This document shows, in pieces, positions 11,001-23,401 of a stretch of 64,000 nt of DNA. The translations under genes were made by a program, and so were the position numbers. The stretch is from Udeniomyces pyricola (Eukaryota > Basidiomycota > Tremellomycetes > Cystofilobasidiales > Mrakiaceae). Numbering within the stretch: position 1 is the first letter of the stretch; each line of letters begins with the position of its first letter. The stretch covers positions 506,841 to 570,840 of the forward strand of contig BCIK01000002.1 in NCBI GenBank assembly GCA_039545295.1, in the 5' to 3' direction. The notes beneath the pieces are model-generated. The model saw nothing but the letters and a program-made list of their open reading frames with translations. It made no database searches and was not told the origin of the DNA.

Positions 11001-14000
11001 AAGGCGCTTAACCAACTCGACGTCGAGGGTGCTTGTCTCCTTGGTCACACTGTCGTCGACTGGGCAGGAGAGCGATGGGTTTGCCAGAGTTTCCTTCCCG
11101 GAATCTTCCGACGACGGGATGAGGAATCCGCTGGGGCTGAGGAGGAGGCGACAGAGAAGAACGAGAAGACCGAGGCCAAGTCGACTCCCAAGGACGACAA
11201 CAACCTCATCGTCTATGGTTCCGACTTTGAAGCCGGCCCACACGTTGTTCGATGGAACGAGCCGTTCCACGCGCTCATGAAGAAGGTTGCCGACGGTTTC
11301 CGGCTTGCGGAGCACGATGTCAAGGCGGGCGAGAAGGGCGAGACTGTCAAGGTCTGGTCGTCGGTCGAAGTCAAGGGTCTCAATGGTACTGATGGCAGAC
11401 GTTACATCCTCGATGCGTTCCGACTTTCTCCCGTCGACGTCGAGTTCCTCGAGAAGGACATCCAAGGCGGTGCCTACGAAGCTTCGAACATCATCGCCCG
11501 AATTGGAGGAGACGGTGCCAAGGAGGTCGATGCTGCCCAGGGAATCACCAACTCCAATGAGGAGCCTAAGAAGGTCGGAGAGTACCCTCATCGACTCGTT
11601 CTCCTCAGGCAGGAGTTGCTCGAGGCTTTCTGGGAGAGCGAGTTCAGGAAGTGGGCGACGGACCGAGCTTCTCGACGACAGAAGGATACCGCCGCCGCGA
11701 ACGCCACCGACGCTACTGAAGACAAGAAGGCGACCGAGAGTGAGGAGAAGGCTGCCGCCACTACCGAGGGAGAGCCCACCTCTGAAGCTGACGCCACCGC
11801 CAAAGATACCGATGCCGCCGCGCCGGCTCCTGCTGAGCAAGAACGAATCGTTGTCCAGATTAATGGCGACATCCACGTTCAGAAGCCCAACGGCGAGATC
11901 GAAATCGTCCCTGCTTCCCCAGAGGATGGTGGCTTCAGCCTCAAGTTCAACCCCGACGCCTTTGTCGACCAGAAGCCCCCTGTGCCCAAGGGCGAGTCGG
12001 CCAAGGACTACCCGACGTTCAACAAGAGCGAAATCGTTGACGAGTCGGACCCGACCATCAAGGCTGTTCGAGACGCCAGTGTCTTCCTTCGAGAGGCAGC
12101 TATCCCGAGTTTCCTCGCCGAGGTCCTTACTGCCAGGGAGACGGTCGCCGATGGACTTGCTCTCACCCGAATCCTTCACAAGAAGGGAATCAACATGAGG
12201 TGTGCATTGTCTTTTCTGCCTTTTTATATATATCTTGATTCATCCACGTTGCCTTGAGTGTTATCGCTCCGTGCCTGACGTCTGAATCTAACGCCGTCTA
12301 TTCCTGTGTATCCTTGTGTTGTTGCAAAACAGGTACCTTGGTATGGTCGCCGCCAACAACGACCGAGTCCTCCAGGCCGATCAAGTTCCGGACTCTCGTG
12401 GCCAGCTCAACTCTCTTCAGGTGAAGATCTGACATGATCTCCTTTCAATCATTCCCCTCACTTGCAAAGAGTCAACTAAACGTATGGTTTCATCTTCACT
12501 CTTTTCACCCTTGTAAATACATCCTTTCACAGGTCATCCTCTACCAAGAGATGGTCTTCCGAGCCTCCAAGCGAATCCTCCGATCCCTCATTCGAGGTCT
12601 CCTCCCTGACGAGCAACCTTCCGTCGTCTCCCACTTCCTCAACTGCCTCGTCGGCGCCTCCATCGAGCCTTCTCCCAAGCCGTCCTACGAGCCTTCTCCT
12701 TTCCTCGCCGATGCCCCCTCGACCTGGACAGAGCTTACGCCCGAAAGCCTTCGATCAACGATCCACGCTGAAGTCGCCAAGAGGTTCCGATACATCCTTC
12801 CTGAAGAGTACCTCGTCAAGGGTCTCAAGAAGAAGCAGATCGTCCGTGAACTTGGTCTTCGATTCGGTTTCCAACTCGCCTCGCGGGATTACGCGTTCGA
12901 GCCTGAGGTCATTGCCGAGGAGGAGAAGGATCAGGAGTCGTCTAAGGTTGCCAGCAAGAAGTCGGCTGCGAGGTATGGAAGGTCGACGACGTTTGTGCCT
13001 GAGGATATCGTTGCCCTTGTGCCAATGGTCAAGGACGCTGAGCCTTCGGTTCGTGTATTCATTCCCATATCGCATCGTGGGCTTCCTTTGTTCCCTTCCT
13101 CATTTGCTGGACTGACGTTGTTGTTGTCCCATCAAACATGGCGAATCCTTCCTTATCCACCCATCATTTACCCTTGTTCTCCCTTGTTTAGAGCGCTGCC
13201 GCCGAAGAGACCATGGAAGCCGGCAAGAACCTTCTCGCCCGAGGCGACAGGCAGGCCGGTCTCGAGCTCATGCTCGAGGCTGTCTCCCTCTACGAGACAA
13301 TCCACGCCGTTCTTCACAAGGATGTCGCCCGAGCGTACAACACTTACGCCGTCACCGTTCACACGCTCTACCGACAAGCCATCCAGGAGAAGCATCAGCG
13401 TCTCTCGGCGCTCGGTCGAGAGCCCACCACGGAGGAGGCGAACGAGCCGGTGGAGTTTGCGCAGGAGCTCGCCCAGGCGTTGAGGTTTGAGAGGCAAGCT
13501 GTCATGGTTGCCGAGAGGACGCTTGGTCTCGATCATCCCGACACGCTCAGTTACTACCACCATCTCGCCATGATTGAGGCAAGTTATCTCGGATGTGGAT
13601 TACCAGTTCATGAGCTCGAGGCATGGAGCACTGATCCCTTGAATACCCTGTATTTATGCTTCTCGTCATCGTGGCTTCTCCTTGGTCTAACAGCATCTTT
13701 CAGAAGACATTGAGATGTCGCTCAAGATGTTCAGGCACTGCCTTACCCTTTGGGATCTTGTCTATGGACCTGATCACCCTGATCAGAGCATCATCCTCGT
13801 TAGTTCATCCTGCTCTGACATTTGCCTGGCTGTATGTGTGTGGGATTACTCAACCTTGAGTTTGCTCTGTATCTTCCTGCAACCTAGACCAACATCGGAC
13901 ACCTTCTTTCCATGTCGACTCAATTCGAGGCCTCCGTCAACGTCTTCCGAGCCCTCGTGTCCAACACCAACCACGTCTTTGGACCCGATACCCTTCATGC

Positions 14001-14698
14001 CGCTCAAGCCCACCACGCTCTCTGCCAACCGCTGTTCTGCATCGGCGATCTTGATGGAGCGCTCGAGCACGCCGAGCTCGGAGCTTCCATCTTTGTCAAG
14101 CGACTCGGCAAGGAGGACGAGCTTTCCAAGGAAGCCGAGACTCTCGCTGAGGCCTTCAAGAACGCCAAAGCCCAACAAGTCATGAGCGCTCAGCAGAAGC
14201 AGCAGCAGCAACAGGGGTCGGCCGCTGGTGCCTCGCAGCAGCAACAGAACGTCCTTCCCCCGGCTCAGCAGAGGAAGTTGATCCAGCAGCGAGCTCAGGC
14301 TCAAGCTCAAGCTGCCGCCGCCGCCCAGCAGCAGCAAGCCGCCTCGACCTCGACCTCGACGCGAAGGAAGCTCTCGGCTGCCGAGCTTTCGGCCAGGGCC
14401 AAGGCGACCCAGGAACAGGAGGCCAGGGAGAAGGCTCAGTCTCAAATTGGAAGCGTTGGTCATCTCGAGGTAAGTTTCTCTTAGCCAGTCGCCTATCTTA
14501 AAACATCCTTTTTTTGTCGACTTTTCCCCCCTTGGTTATGCTTTCTCATCGCGAAGCAAGATACTGATGATTCATCCGGCATTTCCTCCTTTGCTCTCTT
14601 TTTCTTGCTTTCCGAATCAGGTTGACGACCTCGTCAAGTTCGTCACCGGTACCAAGTCCAAGCCTCGCGTTCTCAAGCAAAAGAAGCGAACCACTTAG
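8054..14698 (+). CDS. CLU1: Clustered mitochondria protein CLU1/TIF31
   Basis: Clu1/Tif31 is a large cytosolic RNA- and ribosome-associated protein. Its loss clusters mitochondria, and it co-purifies with eIF3. The start MTADQVQDDQKLAPQDV at 8054 is followed by exons at 8721-8780, 9024-9416, 9570-9728 and 9885 onward. Recognisable blocks in order are: the N-terminal CLU region (ITIQLPTPTHSSAYLPL, EYLNSG), the central CLU domain (SLGVSPWNPPPAQYRSKGHL, LTCTVRGWFVN, FVKL), the eIF3-p135-type region (GDIPPLNPHEPSGSHMW, AGERWVCQSFLPGIF, NDRVLQADQVPDSRG), and C-terminal TPR repeats (LDHPDTLSYYHHLAM, YGPDHPDQS, FGPDTLHAAQAHHALC). A Gln/Ala-rich segment follows, then the end VDDLVKFVTGTKSKPRVLKQ. About a dozen exons; one intron (near 13048) begins GTTCGT. 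The central acidic insert around 11140-11200 and 11690-11840 is low complexity. Terminal stop is TAG at 14696. Confidence 0.95.
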
Positions 14699-15773
14699 AA
14701 TCCCTCTATATATTCCACTTCTGTTTTCTTGCTTCTTTGGTTCTCCACGCTTGAGGTAGCTTTCCTCCGCATCCTGTTTCATTTGTTTCGTCCTGGATCT
14801 TTCTCAGTACCTTCCTTCATTTCTCCTCCTTTCCCGCTCTCCCTCTACCGCCTGAAAAAGGGAACCAGGTCGTGAAAAGCGATCCCCCCCCCCTCCCCCT
14901 TTCGCTCCTATCTCCTTAATCGTTTCGTTTCATCTCGCACCGTCTTTCTCATCACCTTTTTCTCACTTTCCATGCGATCCTGCCATCTGTTCCTTCTCTC
15001 CTTCATCTCCAATCCCTCTTTTCCCCTTTTATCTTCTTCCCCTCCACGCACCACTCTTGCTCTTAAACCTTCTCTCTCTCTCTGTCGTTTTCTCTTCCCT
15101 TCTTGCTAGCTCTATATCAATTCTCTGTGTCGCTTTGCTTTCCTTGCTCACTCTGCATCTCATCTTTCGAGGATTCCTTCTTGGAAACATGGCCTCGTTT
15201 GTTTTGATTGGGGTCCTTTCTTGGAGATCCAACCATCCGATTGAACCAGAGAAACGACCGTCAAAGTCAATTCTTCCTCTCTTCTCCCCCTCCCTCCCCC
15301 TTCCAAAAAAAAAAAAGAAGAAACTTTTCCCCCCCTTTGAGCGCGTAACTGATTGTGCAGGTCTCATCTTCCTTCGCCTGGGCCGGGTGGAGCAGATGAT
15401 GAAGAGACAAAGATGTACAGACGTCAAAACGTCAGTGCTCACCGCTTGGAGATCAGAATCGATCCGCGATGAACTACAGTACTAGCCAGGAAACGATACG
15501 CGGTAGATAGATGACAACCAAAGGGAACATCAATTCTGTGCAGTCAGGTACCGCCCCATACGAGGGCAAACAGCTGACTTGAATTACTATACGTGGTTCG
15601 CCCGCTTGTGTCAAACCATAGAGTTTGTAAGGAGAGTCACAATGTTTAGTCGTATGCCTCAATCGATTCAGTTAAGTAGATGCTGATATAGACTCACCGG
15701 CTTGTTGCCATGGAACATCTAGCACGATCAAAGCGAGTGCCAACCTTCAATTCCTGATCGAAGACGTACAGCT

Positions 15774-15818
<45 letters not shown>

Positions 15819-16608
15819 CAGAATCAGGCATATGACCTCACGAGCGAGGTAGTTGGTTGAAATTTCTAATCACAACAAGACCGAAGACCAACCTATCTCG
15901 TCAGTCAAGAAGCAATAGACTCAAATCGTCGCAGATTGTAGGGAAGAAATCTATACATCTGTGTATATACATGAACAAAAGAAGTGATTCCCAAGAACGT
16001 ATGCAAATCAACGAAGAATGAACCGGCATATACAGTGACTGGAGTTGATCACAGACAGTCATAGATATTTGATTGGTGCGGGGTGGGGCCGAGCACCGAG
16101 GGTCGAGTACGTCGAGTACGTGCTTCGACGGCATGCGATATTCGTCGCTTCCAGCTCGTGTGCTCACGCTCGCTTTCGGATGTCATGATTGATGAAAGGG
16201 AAATGATCCTGGATGGATATTAAGGATCCCAGGCGGACTGACCGGCCGGTCACCAATCTTTGTTCTGATGTATCGTTACGTCTACGATTCCGAAAGGCCG
16301 GAAGGATCAGGTCATGCCAAGACAAAATGATGCGCGTTACGCGTCACTTCCCACTGGCCCCACCATCGACCATCTACCATCTCCGCGTGTTGCACCAAAT
16401 CAAACTCTGTATTCAACGGTACGTGCACGATGTACAAACGGCTGATTCGTGCGACGACGCAAGACGACCCATGTATAATCTACATACCTAGCTAGTACCT
16501 CGTACTAGTATCTTCCACTCAACGTTCCCCTTTCAAATTCCACCCCTTCTGAGACGGGCATTGACACACAATCACCATCGACTCAAGTCACGACGACGTA
16601 TTGACACC
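14699..16608. other. Gene-free 1.9 kb
   Basis: No ORF with coding character was found on either strand. It contains a long pyrimidine-rich zone (about 14780-15310) after the CLU1 stop, an A run near 15305, and a 42-nt T tract. The last 100 bp are the likely promoter and leader of the secreted-protein gene at 16609. Confidence 0.5.
15777..15818. repeat. Poly-T tract, 42 nt
   Basis: An uninterrupted run of T. It could be a retroposed poly-A tail in reverse orientation or simple slippage. No flanking gene copy or target-site duplication was seen. Confidence 0.9.
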
Positions 16609-19600
16609 ATGAGGTCAACCCTGCCTATCCTTCTCGTCGGCGCCACCGTTGCCCAGGCATGGAGGGCGCCTGCCGCTCCGACCATCTCTTCCGACTCAGC
16701 CCACTCGACAGCGACATCAAAGATCAGCGACCCCGCCCAATCCAACGACCAATCCAACGACGACGCTTACTCCCGGGCCGTTCTGACGAACCAAACTCTC
16801 ACGCTTGATCTGAACCAGACCAGTCCCGTCGATGGCGACAACCACAACCACAACGACAACGACAATGATGACTTGGACTGGCCTTGTGACATTGGTGCGT
16901 GGGTCCGAGCCCGCGACCTCTCGCCCGACGCAACGATCCCTGCCCATGCTCGGCTTGCCATGAACGGGTCTGGATGTTCGGATGTCAAGACATGGTCTGT
17001 AGGTCTACGATACAAGGAGAGGCAGATCACCCGGCTTCAGTGAGTTTGTGTTCAATCGCTTGCGGTTTTCGCCTTGATAGTACAGCGGGCTCTTAGCTCT
17101 TAGCGCTTGGAGTTTTTCTTCTTCTTTTTTTTGCCCGGTCTGGTCGATTTGGTCGACGACTTGTGCACACAGGTCTCCAGAGAGACACGCTTCAACTGAC
17201 CGCATCTTCATCTGTCACGTTGGTTCTATCGTGCATTCTCTATCATGTGCATCATACCTTGTACCTTATACTTTCTAGACGACCTGGCGCTACGTTTCCT
17301 GCCGAGCCCCAGTGGCCATCGGAGGACGGCATGATCTACGCGCTCCCGAGAGAGATGGACATCTTCAATCTGGTCAACCCTCGGGACAGATCTTGGTCGA
17401 CCCGCCAAAACATGATGGAGGAATACAGTACGTACTGTTGGTCTTACTGATCTTGTGCTTGGCGGGCTGGCTGTCTTCAGGCTTGGCCTAACCCTGGAAC
17501 GCCTTCTTGAATGCTTCTTGTTCTTCTTGTTCCTCCCAACTGTCTTTTCCGCTGCCCGCTCATGATCTCAGAGGCTGCCAAATCCCATCCTGACCTCTGG
17601 GACGTCTACGGAGCGGAGCATGTCCTATTCGACTCGCAACTAGAGCTGGCTTCCTTGCCAGGTAAGTTAGTGGCGAGATTGCGACTGTAGTCATTCCAAC
17701 ATGCAGTATATGCTGCACGTATCATGATGACCGATGTGACTGCCTTCCCGTTGGATGTGTTACGCGTGAATGTATATGCTGTGTCACTTACGCCTTGCCT
17801 CTTCATTGCCCACTCTTACTACATGCTTTCCCTGCGCGTCGGCGACTCGATCAGATGGCGAGTCGTTCTCCAATGACACGGTCAAGTCATTTACCGTTCA
17901 CATGCCTAACACCAACTTTCCCCCCATCTTTGATCATCATGATCTCAACGTTGAGAATCGCAATGACGAGGTTTGTCCAGAATCGTTATCCAACTTTATC
18001 CGCCGCCATCGCTGACCTATCCTACTGTCATTCGGGGCACGAGCTGTAAACTACAACTGACAAACGCTGGATCTAATGGTCTCACCAGATGTACAACTAC
18101 GAGTCGGTGCTACAGTACTATTTCAACATCACTCTCCACAACGGATCCTCCTTCGATTATCCCGCTGGCAAAGTCGGTTTCGAGCCAACATCAGCCTTCA
18201 CTGCGAGCCTTGCCGAGACCGATGCCGACGTCGAAACCGTCACCTTCGATCTGAGGGCCCCCGAGAAGGATAGTTGGGACTATCGATATCCCGCATGTGT
18301 TCGTACTTAATCTGGTATTTTAAGGCATTTCGTTGGAGCATCATCGGAAGACTTGCTTGCCCGCTTATCGACGTCTCGATCTTCTTTTCCTCCTTCCTGT
18401 CTGCCGTCTTCCTATCTTCTCGAATGCTGACCCGTTCCGACCTGGTGCTTCGTTCTTTGTTTCTCGTGCTATCATTCATTCTTTGACGTTGTATGTGACT
18501 GGCTCGATCCGGTTCGTTTCTGCCACAGGAAAAGGCCAACTCCAGCAGCACATCGTTCCGACTAGAGGTCGAGATTCCCCGACACCGCACCTTTGTCCAG
18601 AACACGACGACCTATCTGCCGGCTGTCTTGTACAAGACATCGAATGGAACTGAGTATCCCGTAAACCTGACTACAGCGGCTAGCGTCTCCACAAACATGA
18701 CCTGGCTCCATCAATTCCCGCAAGTTGTCGCAGCCAACCTTACTCGAGCAGTTGTACACGGATGGGATCCTGATCTGCGACGATCCGGACGTTATTCAGC
18801 GGACATGCGCACCGTTCGACGGGATCGACTTGAACTACACAACCGAGGATGGCGCACCATCTCTTGGGACTACATGGGTTCGTCGATATCTTCTGAGAAA
18901 ATTCAGCTCAACCGCGATGCGAGCGTTCAGGAGTTGATGATTCCTGTCCATATGTAAGTGGTCCAGACCTTGAAAAGAAGTGCTTTTCGACTTCCAGCGA
19001 TTTCGGCGTTTCTTCTCCTCTAGCTCTCGTTTTCCTTTGAGCTCTCGTCTTGATTGTTTGCTTCCCACCCGATGTCGTACTGGTCTATGGCTGACAGTAC
19101 ACCGTTAATCAATCCATGCTTGCTTCTTCACTTCTTCGCCTCTCTATTTCCACCTCCGGCCCGGACCTCTCTCAACGACTGTCGCTTGATCCATCCTGGT
19201 CTCAACCCTTTTCCCACTCGTCCTTTCTGTCATGCGTCCCGTTCCATGTGCAAAAACAAGTCCCGCCAATATCATGCCCAACAGTCAAACCAGCTTTGTC
19301 CAAACCGTCTCTCAGCTTCGCTTCGAGGTCCTTACCCAATTCAGATGCCACCTCAAGAACAACTCATCGACCAAACCGTCGGTTTCCCCGGAGGATAAAT
19401 CCCTCTGGTCTGAACGTTGGCCACGTGACGATTGGATCGACGATGAACAAGAATCCATCCATGAACAATACCGCATGGTCCACAGGGGCAATATCTCAAT
19501 CTTCATCAACTCGCCCGCGCCTGCCTCATCCTCCTCAGTCGAACCTACCCACTTCCTTGTTCCAGGCGCTCTTGGTCCCGTCTTGGCCCTAGACACTTCT

Positions 19601-19816
19601 ACGATTGGCGTCGAGTTCCCCTTGGTTGGAACGCTTCGAAACGAGACCGGGGATGAGCTCAAGCAGGAACGATACCGTCATGGACGACGGTCGGCTTGTA
19701 GATATAGGTTCGTTGAGTCGGGAGGACACATGTCGGCTGCGCAGCTCTGGGTCCAGTACGCTCGGGCCGTCGAGAAAGCCAGCAGGAGTGTTGGCCAGGA
19801 TCGTGAGCTGGTATAA
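16609..19816 (+). CDS. Secreted N-glycosylated protein, unknown family
   Basis: I do not recognise the family. The protein starts with a typical signal peptide (MRSTLPILLVGATVAQAW) and is rich in N-x-S/T sequons (NQTLT, NGSG, NDTV, NITL, NGSSF, NTTT, NLTT, NMTW). It is therefore probably a secreted or wall-attached glycoprotein. Exons that join in phase include 16609-17039, then blocks starting at 17279 (RPGATFPAEPQWPSEDG), 17573 (AAKSHPDLWDVYGAEHVLF), 17854 (DGESFSNDTVKSFTVHMPN), 18089 (MYNYESVLQYYFNITLH) and 18530 (EKANSSSTSFRLEVEIPRH). After about 18700 the reading frame with coding character switches (DDPDVIQRTCAPFDGIDLNY) without a possible intron, and that exon ends at a GTTCGT donor. 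The last exon (about 19250-19816) ends in GQDRELV. The gene model from 18700 onward is uncertain. Expression context is unknown. Confidence 0.55.
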
Positions 19817-20914
19817 GAGGCACCAGATGAGAAGGGGTGATGGAAGAGGAGGCCGTGTCTAGTACGATCTCATGGAGGAGAGGCGCGCGTCCGTTGTCGG
19901 TCTTGCCAGGATAAATGACATGTGTGGCACTCGCGCCAATCCACCATTTTAACATGCGCAATACATTCTTAAGGACGTACAACTCTTGATCTAAATTACG
20001 CAAGCACGAAGATCATGATGGAATCTCACTTCACGCCTCACAAGCAAGCAAACCTTATAGATGACCTTGCTTACTGATAACATTCCATGTCCTGTTCATG
20101 TAGCAAACCGCTGTCGACATCAACCATGGATGATCATTATCATCATGAATCGGTTGCCGATCCAATGATCCAAAAATCCATCATCAGATGATGTCGCCCG
20201 ACATCAATTTCGTGGGAATATCTATCACCCCATTCTCCAGATTGAAACTCGGGCCCAATCATGCTTCTTGCAGATGCTTTTTCCATCACCATGTGATCAC
20301 CTCGACTCCATTCATGGTTGGGTAGATTCTGGCCTGTTGTTTTTTTATTTTGTTTTTTTACTATACCGTACGTGCAAGACGACATCATCCTCGAATTGAG
20401 CGTGAGAAAGCTGGATTGGCCGTGATCCTAAATGATAACGATGTATATATATATATATATATGCGTCTGTTCGATGAGTACCAATATTGGGCTCAGGGTG
20501 TGGTCTAGTATCCTGGTCAAATGCTGCCTGAGTATCGCGAACAGCCACAAAAATAGAACAGAAAAGACCAACGAGGCGGGCGAGGAGAAGCATAAAATCG
20601 GATAAACAGAGATCGTAAGGATACATGTCAAACGAAGGGGACAGACGAGGATGTCACATCGAGAGATCTGACGTGAGCTCATCATCTAGGCGTTGAAAGG
20701 GAGTTAAGTAGTGAGCGCTCTATATATGAAAAGAAAAGGGGATGGAAGGGAGGGGATGTGTGTGTGTGTGTGTCGGAAGACGGTGCGACGTTGGCTCTAA
20801 ATGTGTCTAATCGGTAGCGATCTGTGGTAGGGTACGAGGGGAAAAGGTAGAGAGGTAACAATCCAAGTCGGGCATTAGTGCGGATCGTCTGATCGCAGCA
20901 TCGTCGTCAGCAAA
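19817..20914. other. Convergent intergenic region
   Basis: About 1.1 kb between the 3' ends of the secreted-protein gene (+) and the phosphate carrier (-). No supported gene. It holds a TA run at 20444-20462 and a TG run near 20757-20772. Confidence 0.55.
20444..20462. repeat. (TA)n microsatellite
   Basis: A simple TA run of about 19 nt in the convergent intergenic region. Confidence 0.9.
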
Positions 20915-22556
20915 CTAGCGTACCTCAATACCAGGCCTAGCGCCTACATATGAGGAAAACACACAAAAGGGTTAGTGTTAGCCTCGATGGATCAACCAGC
21001 TGTTATTAAGCAATGCAATCAGTTAAGCCTCACCAAGCATCTCCTTGATCTTGGCGTAGAGCAAGAATTGACCGCTAACAAGCCCGGCAGTCATGATGAT
21101 CCTTGGTCCAAGGCCCTTGAAAAGACCGATAGGACCGGCTTCCTTGGCGAGGGTGCCGATTCGAGAGAGCATTGAACCTTCACCCTTGCCCTTGTTGATT
21201 TGACTGAGGAGTGTATCACCCGGCTCTGAGTGAAGTTCGAATCCAGACGGCGAAGGAAAGAGTATAGGAAAAAGACAGAAGGCTTTGTCAGCAACATCCT
21301 ATCACGCTATCCGCGAAGAGCAGCAAGTCGAGAATGTTGGCCAAGTCACGATAGGACGTACGAGAGATAACGGCAGCAACAACACCAGCAGTCAAACCTG
21401 CACCGAGATTAATTCCCCATTTGGCTGAGGCCTATCACACGAATAAGCGGGTTATCACTTGCACGTGTCAGTCTGCTGGGACAAGAGCGACTTAGCGAGC
21501 AAGAGCGTCCAGACCGGACTAACGGATTGATTGGCTTTTTCGTCTTCGGACAAGCGGTTGTTGACCAGCTCGTGAACGTATTCGTTCGTCGCAAACTGAC
21601 CGACGGCATAGGGAACTTGCTTGAGGAGGAGAGGGATGAAACCAGAGTACATGGCGCCCACGCCTTCCTCGCGGGCCAGTCGGAGGAAGCCCGGAACAAG
21701 GCCTGATGCGTACTGGAGATACAAGCAAAGGGGCAGTTACAGACATGATGAGACGCGTGGTCAGACGACGGATTGGCATCTCGTAAGACAAATCAGATTC
21801 GGCAAACATACGCCCTTGGTGGAAACCAGCCTGCGGAATGACAGATGAGGAGAGAAGCAAGCAACAGTGTCAGAGCCAGCACACAGTTTGGTCCACGATT
21901 CTACCTCTTCCAGTGCGACTCGATAGGAATAATTTTGTGGGCCTTACCTGATTCTTGTGGCCTCGAGGGGCGTGAGAAGGATGTCAGCAAAGAATTCGGC
22001 AGCAGCTGACGATCCGAGGTAGATGGCCATGCGGTTCCTCTTGCACGCCTCCTCGGTTCCAAAGTACTGGACAGATTGCTTCTTGAAGAACTCGTAGCCC
22101 ATGAACTTGGCACCTCCTTGAACGAGGTAACCAGCGGCCGTCGGTCCAAACCCAGTCAACAAGGCGGCCGGACCTGCGGAAAGGAAGCGTCAATAGACAA
22201 TGGTCAGCTTTGGCGTACGCGATGGACCTGGAGAGATGAAGCGTTGATGCATGCTCTGTCTCCGCCTGTCCTTCATGAGGTAGGTCACTGATTAAAAGAA
22301 TAATCCGTTTTGTATCATGATGAATTTTTTAAGAGAACCACATACCATCAGCTGCCACGATAGCTCGACCGGCCGATAGCATATTTTGCTTTGCGAGTGA
22401 CGGATCAATCTGGATCCGGGTTTTGATGACGTCGATGGGCGTCATGGCGCCGTGGGTGATTGTGCAGCAGAGGGAGCCGGCGGCGAAGAAAGTGGCATAG
22501 TCGCGAGGCTGGAAATTAGGGATAGCCATCATGGCGGGCTTCTTGTTGATGGACAT
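20915..22556 (-). CDS. MIR1: Mitochondrial phosphate carrier
   Basis: A mitochondrial carrier (SLC25) family phosphate/proton symporter of the inner membrane, supplying phosphate for ATP synthesis. The start MSINKKPAMMAIPNF is followed by the first repeat, DYATFFAAGSLCCTITHGAM with the carrier signature TPIDVIKTRIQIDP. The second repeat holds GFGPTAAGYLVQGGAKFMGY, FFKKQSVQYFG, then AEFFADILLTPLEATRIR. The third repeat has GDTLLSQINK and GLGPRIIMTAGLVSGQF, ending MLGARPGIEVR. The PTAAGY(L)xQGxxKFGxYE-like block is diagnostic of phosphate carriers. Exons confirmed in phase: 22346-22556, 21948-22173 and a 19-nt exon 21812-21830 (LVSTKG), then further exons down to 20915. Length and order match the family. 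The gene is upstream of, and in the same orientation as, the small secreted precursor, separated by 845 bp. Confidence 0.95.
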
Positions 22557-23401
22557 GGTTGGGGGTTGAGTGTGTGTGGGCGAAGGAACAGACGGAATTC
22601 AAGGTGGTAGATGCAAGGCAGATTGCAGTGAGGGGCAGGAGAGGAGGGCTGAAGATGTCGAAGGCAGAGGAAGCGATGGAGAAGAAGAGGTATGAGGGAG
22701 GAGCGAGAGGATTGAGGAGTGACTACCCAGCAGGCAGATGAATCAAAGAGAGGAACTAGGAGTGACACAGGTGAGAGAACGTTGGCACACGAACACGAAG
22801 CGAAAGGTGAAAACGCCAAAGGGAACGGGGGGGGGGGGGAGGGGGGAGGGGGGACTCATCAGGATCATCCACTCAGCCACTATCCAAGACAGGAAGATGC
22901 CGAAGACAGTCAGTCCTTACGTAATGCCCTCCCGGATCCAATGTCCATCTCGTGCCGGACCAGTCCGGTCCATTGCCATTGCAGCACTACCCGGTCTGTT
23001 TTCATTCTTCATTCTTCGCCCACATTATTAATCCAATCGCACCCTTCTCATCCTTTTTCGTCGCAGTTATATCGACATGACATGAGCCCCATCAATCTAA
23101 TCCATACAAACCGACCAGCCAAATCAATCCACATCCCAATCCTCCAACCCAAAAGCTCAGCATAAACCGACACTAGCTCATCATGATAAGAGACAACCCA
23201 AAGGACCGGAAAGCGATGACGGACAATCCATAAGCAGCACAACTAAACAAAACAAAACAAAACAAAACAAAACAAACCAAACCAAACCAAACCAAACCAA
23301 ACCAAACCAAACCAAACCAAACCAAACCAAACCAAACCAAAGCAGCGAAAGCAAAACTACCAGCAGGCCATGACCATAAACTCAGCACCCCATCAACACA
23401 C
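22557..23401. other. Intergenic with G run and pentamer tract
   Basis: 845 bp between two minus-strand genes. It contains a G-rich run near 22828-22853 and the AAAAC/AAACC pentamer tract. No gene was recognised. Confidence 0.6.
23244..23340. repeat. AAAAC/AAACC pentanucleotide tract
   Basis: About six AAAAC units pass directly into about thirteen AAACC units on the plus strand, with almost no other variation. It lies just past the 3' end of the secreted precursor gene. It is a simple-sequence tract. The GGTTT form on the minus strand recalls telomere-like repeats, but there is no other evidence for a telomeric origin. Confidence 0.9.

Noticed and set aside
10824..12179. 451-aa minus-strand ORF opposite CLU1
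   Set aside because: Shadow of the CLU1 exon, with Leu/Ser/Gly-biased antisense composition.
13570..13580. Possible GC-AG intron in CLU1 (GAG|GCAAGT)
   Set aside because: It breaks the reading frame of the next exon; a GTTATC donor a few bases later keeps phase.
15777..15818. Poly-T tract as a retrogene tail
   Set aside because: No adjacent intronless gene copy or target-site duplication was found.
23244..23340. Pentamer tract as an internal telomere
   Set aside because: Simple pentamer with a unit switch; housekeeping genes lie on both sides and no other subtelomeric feature is seen.
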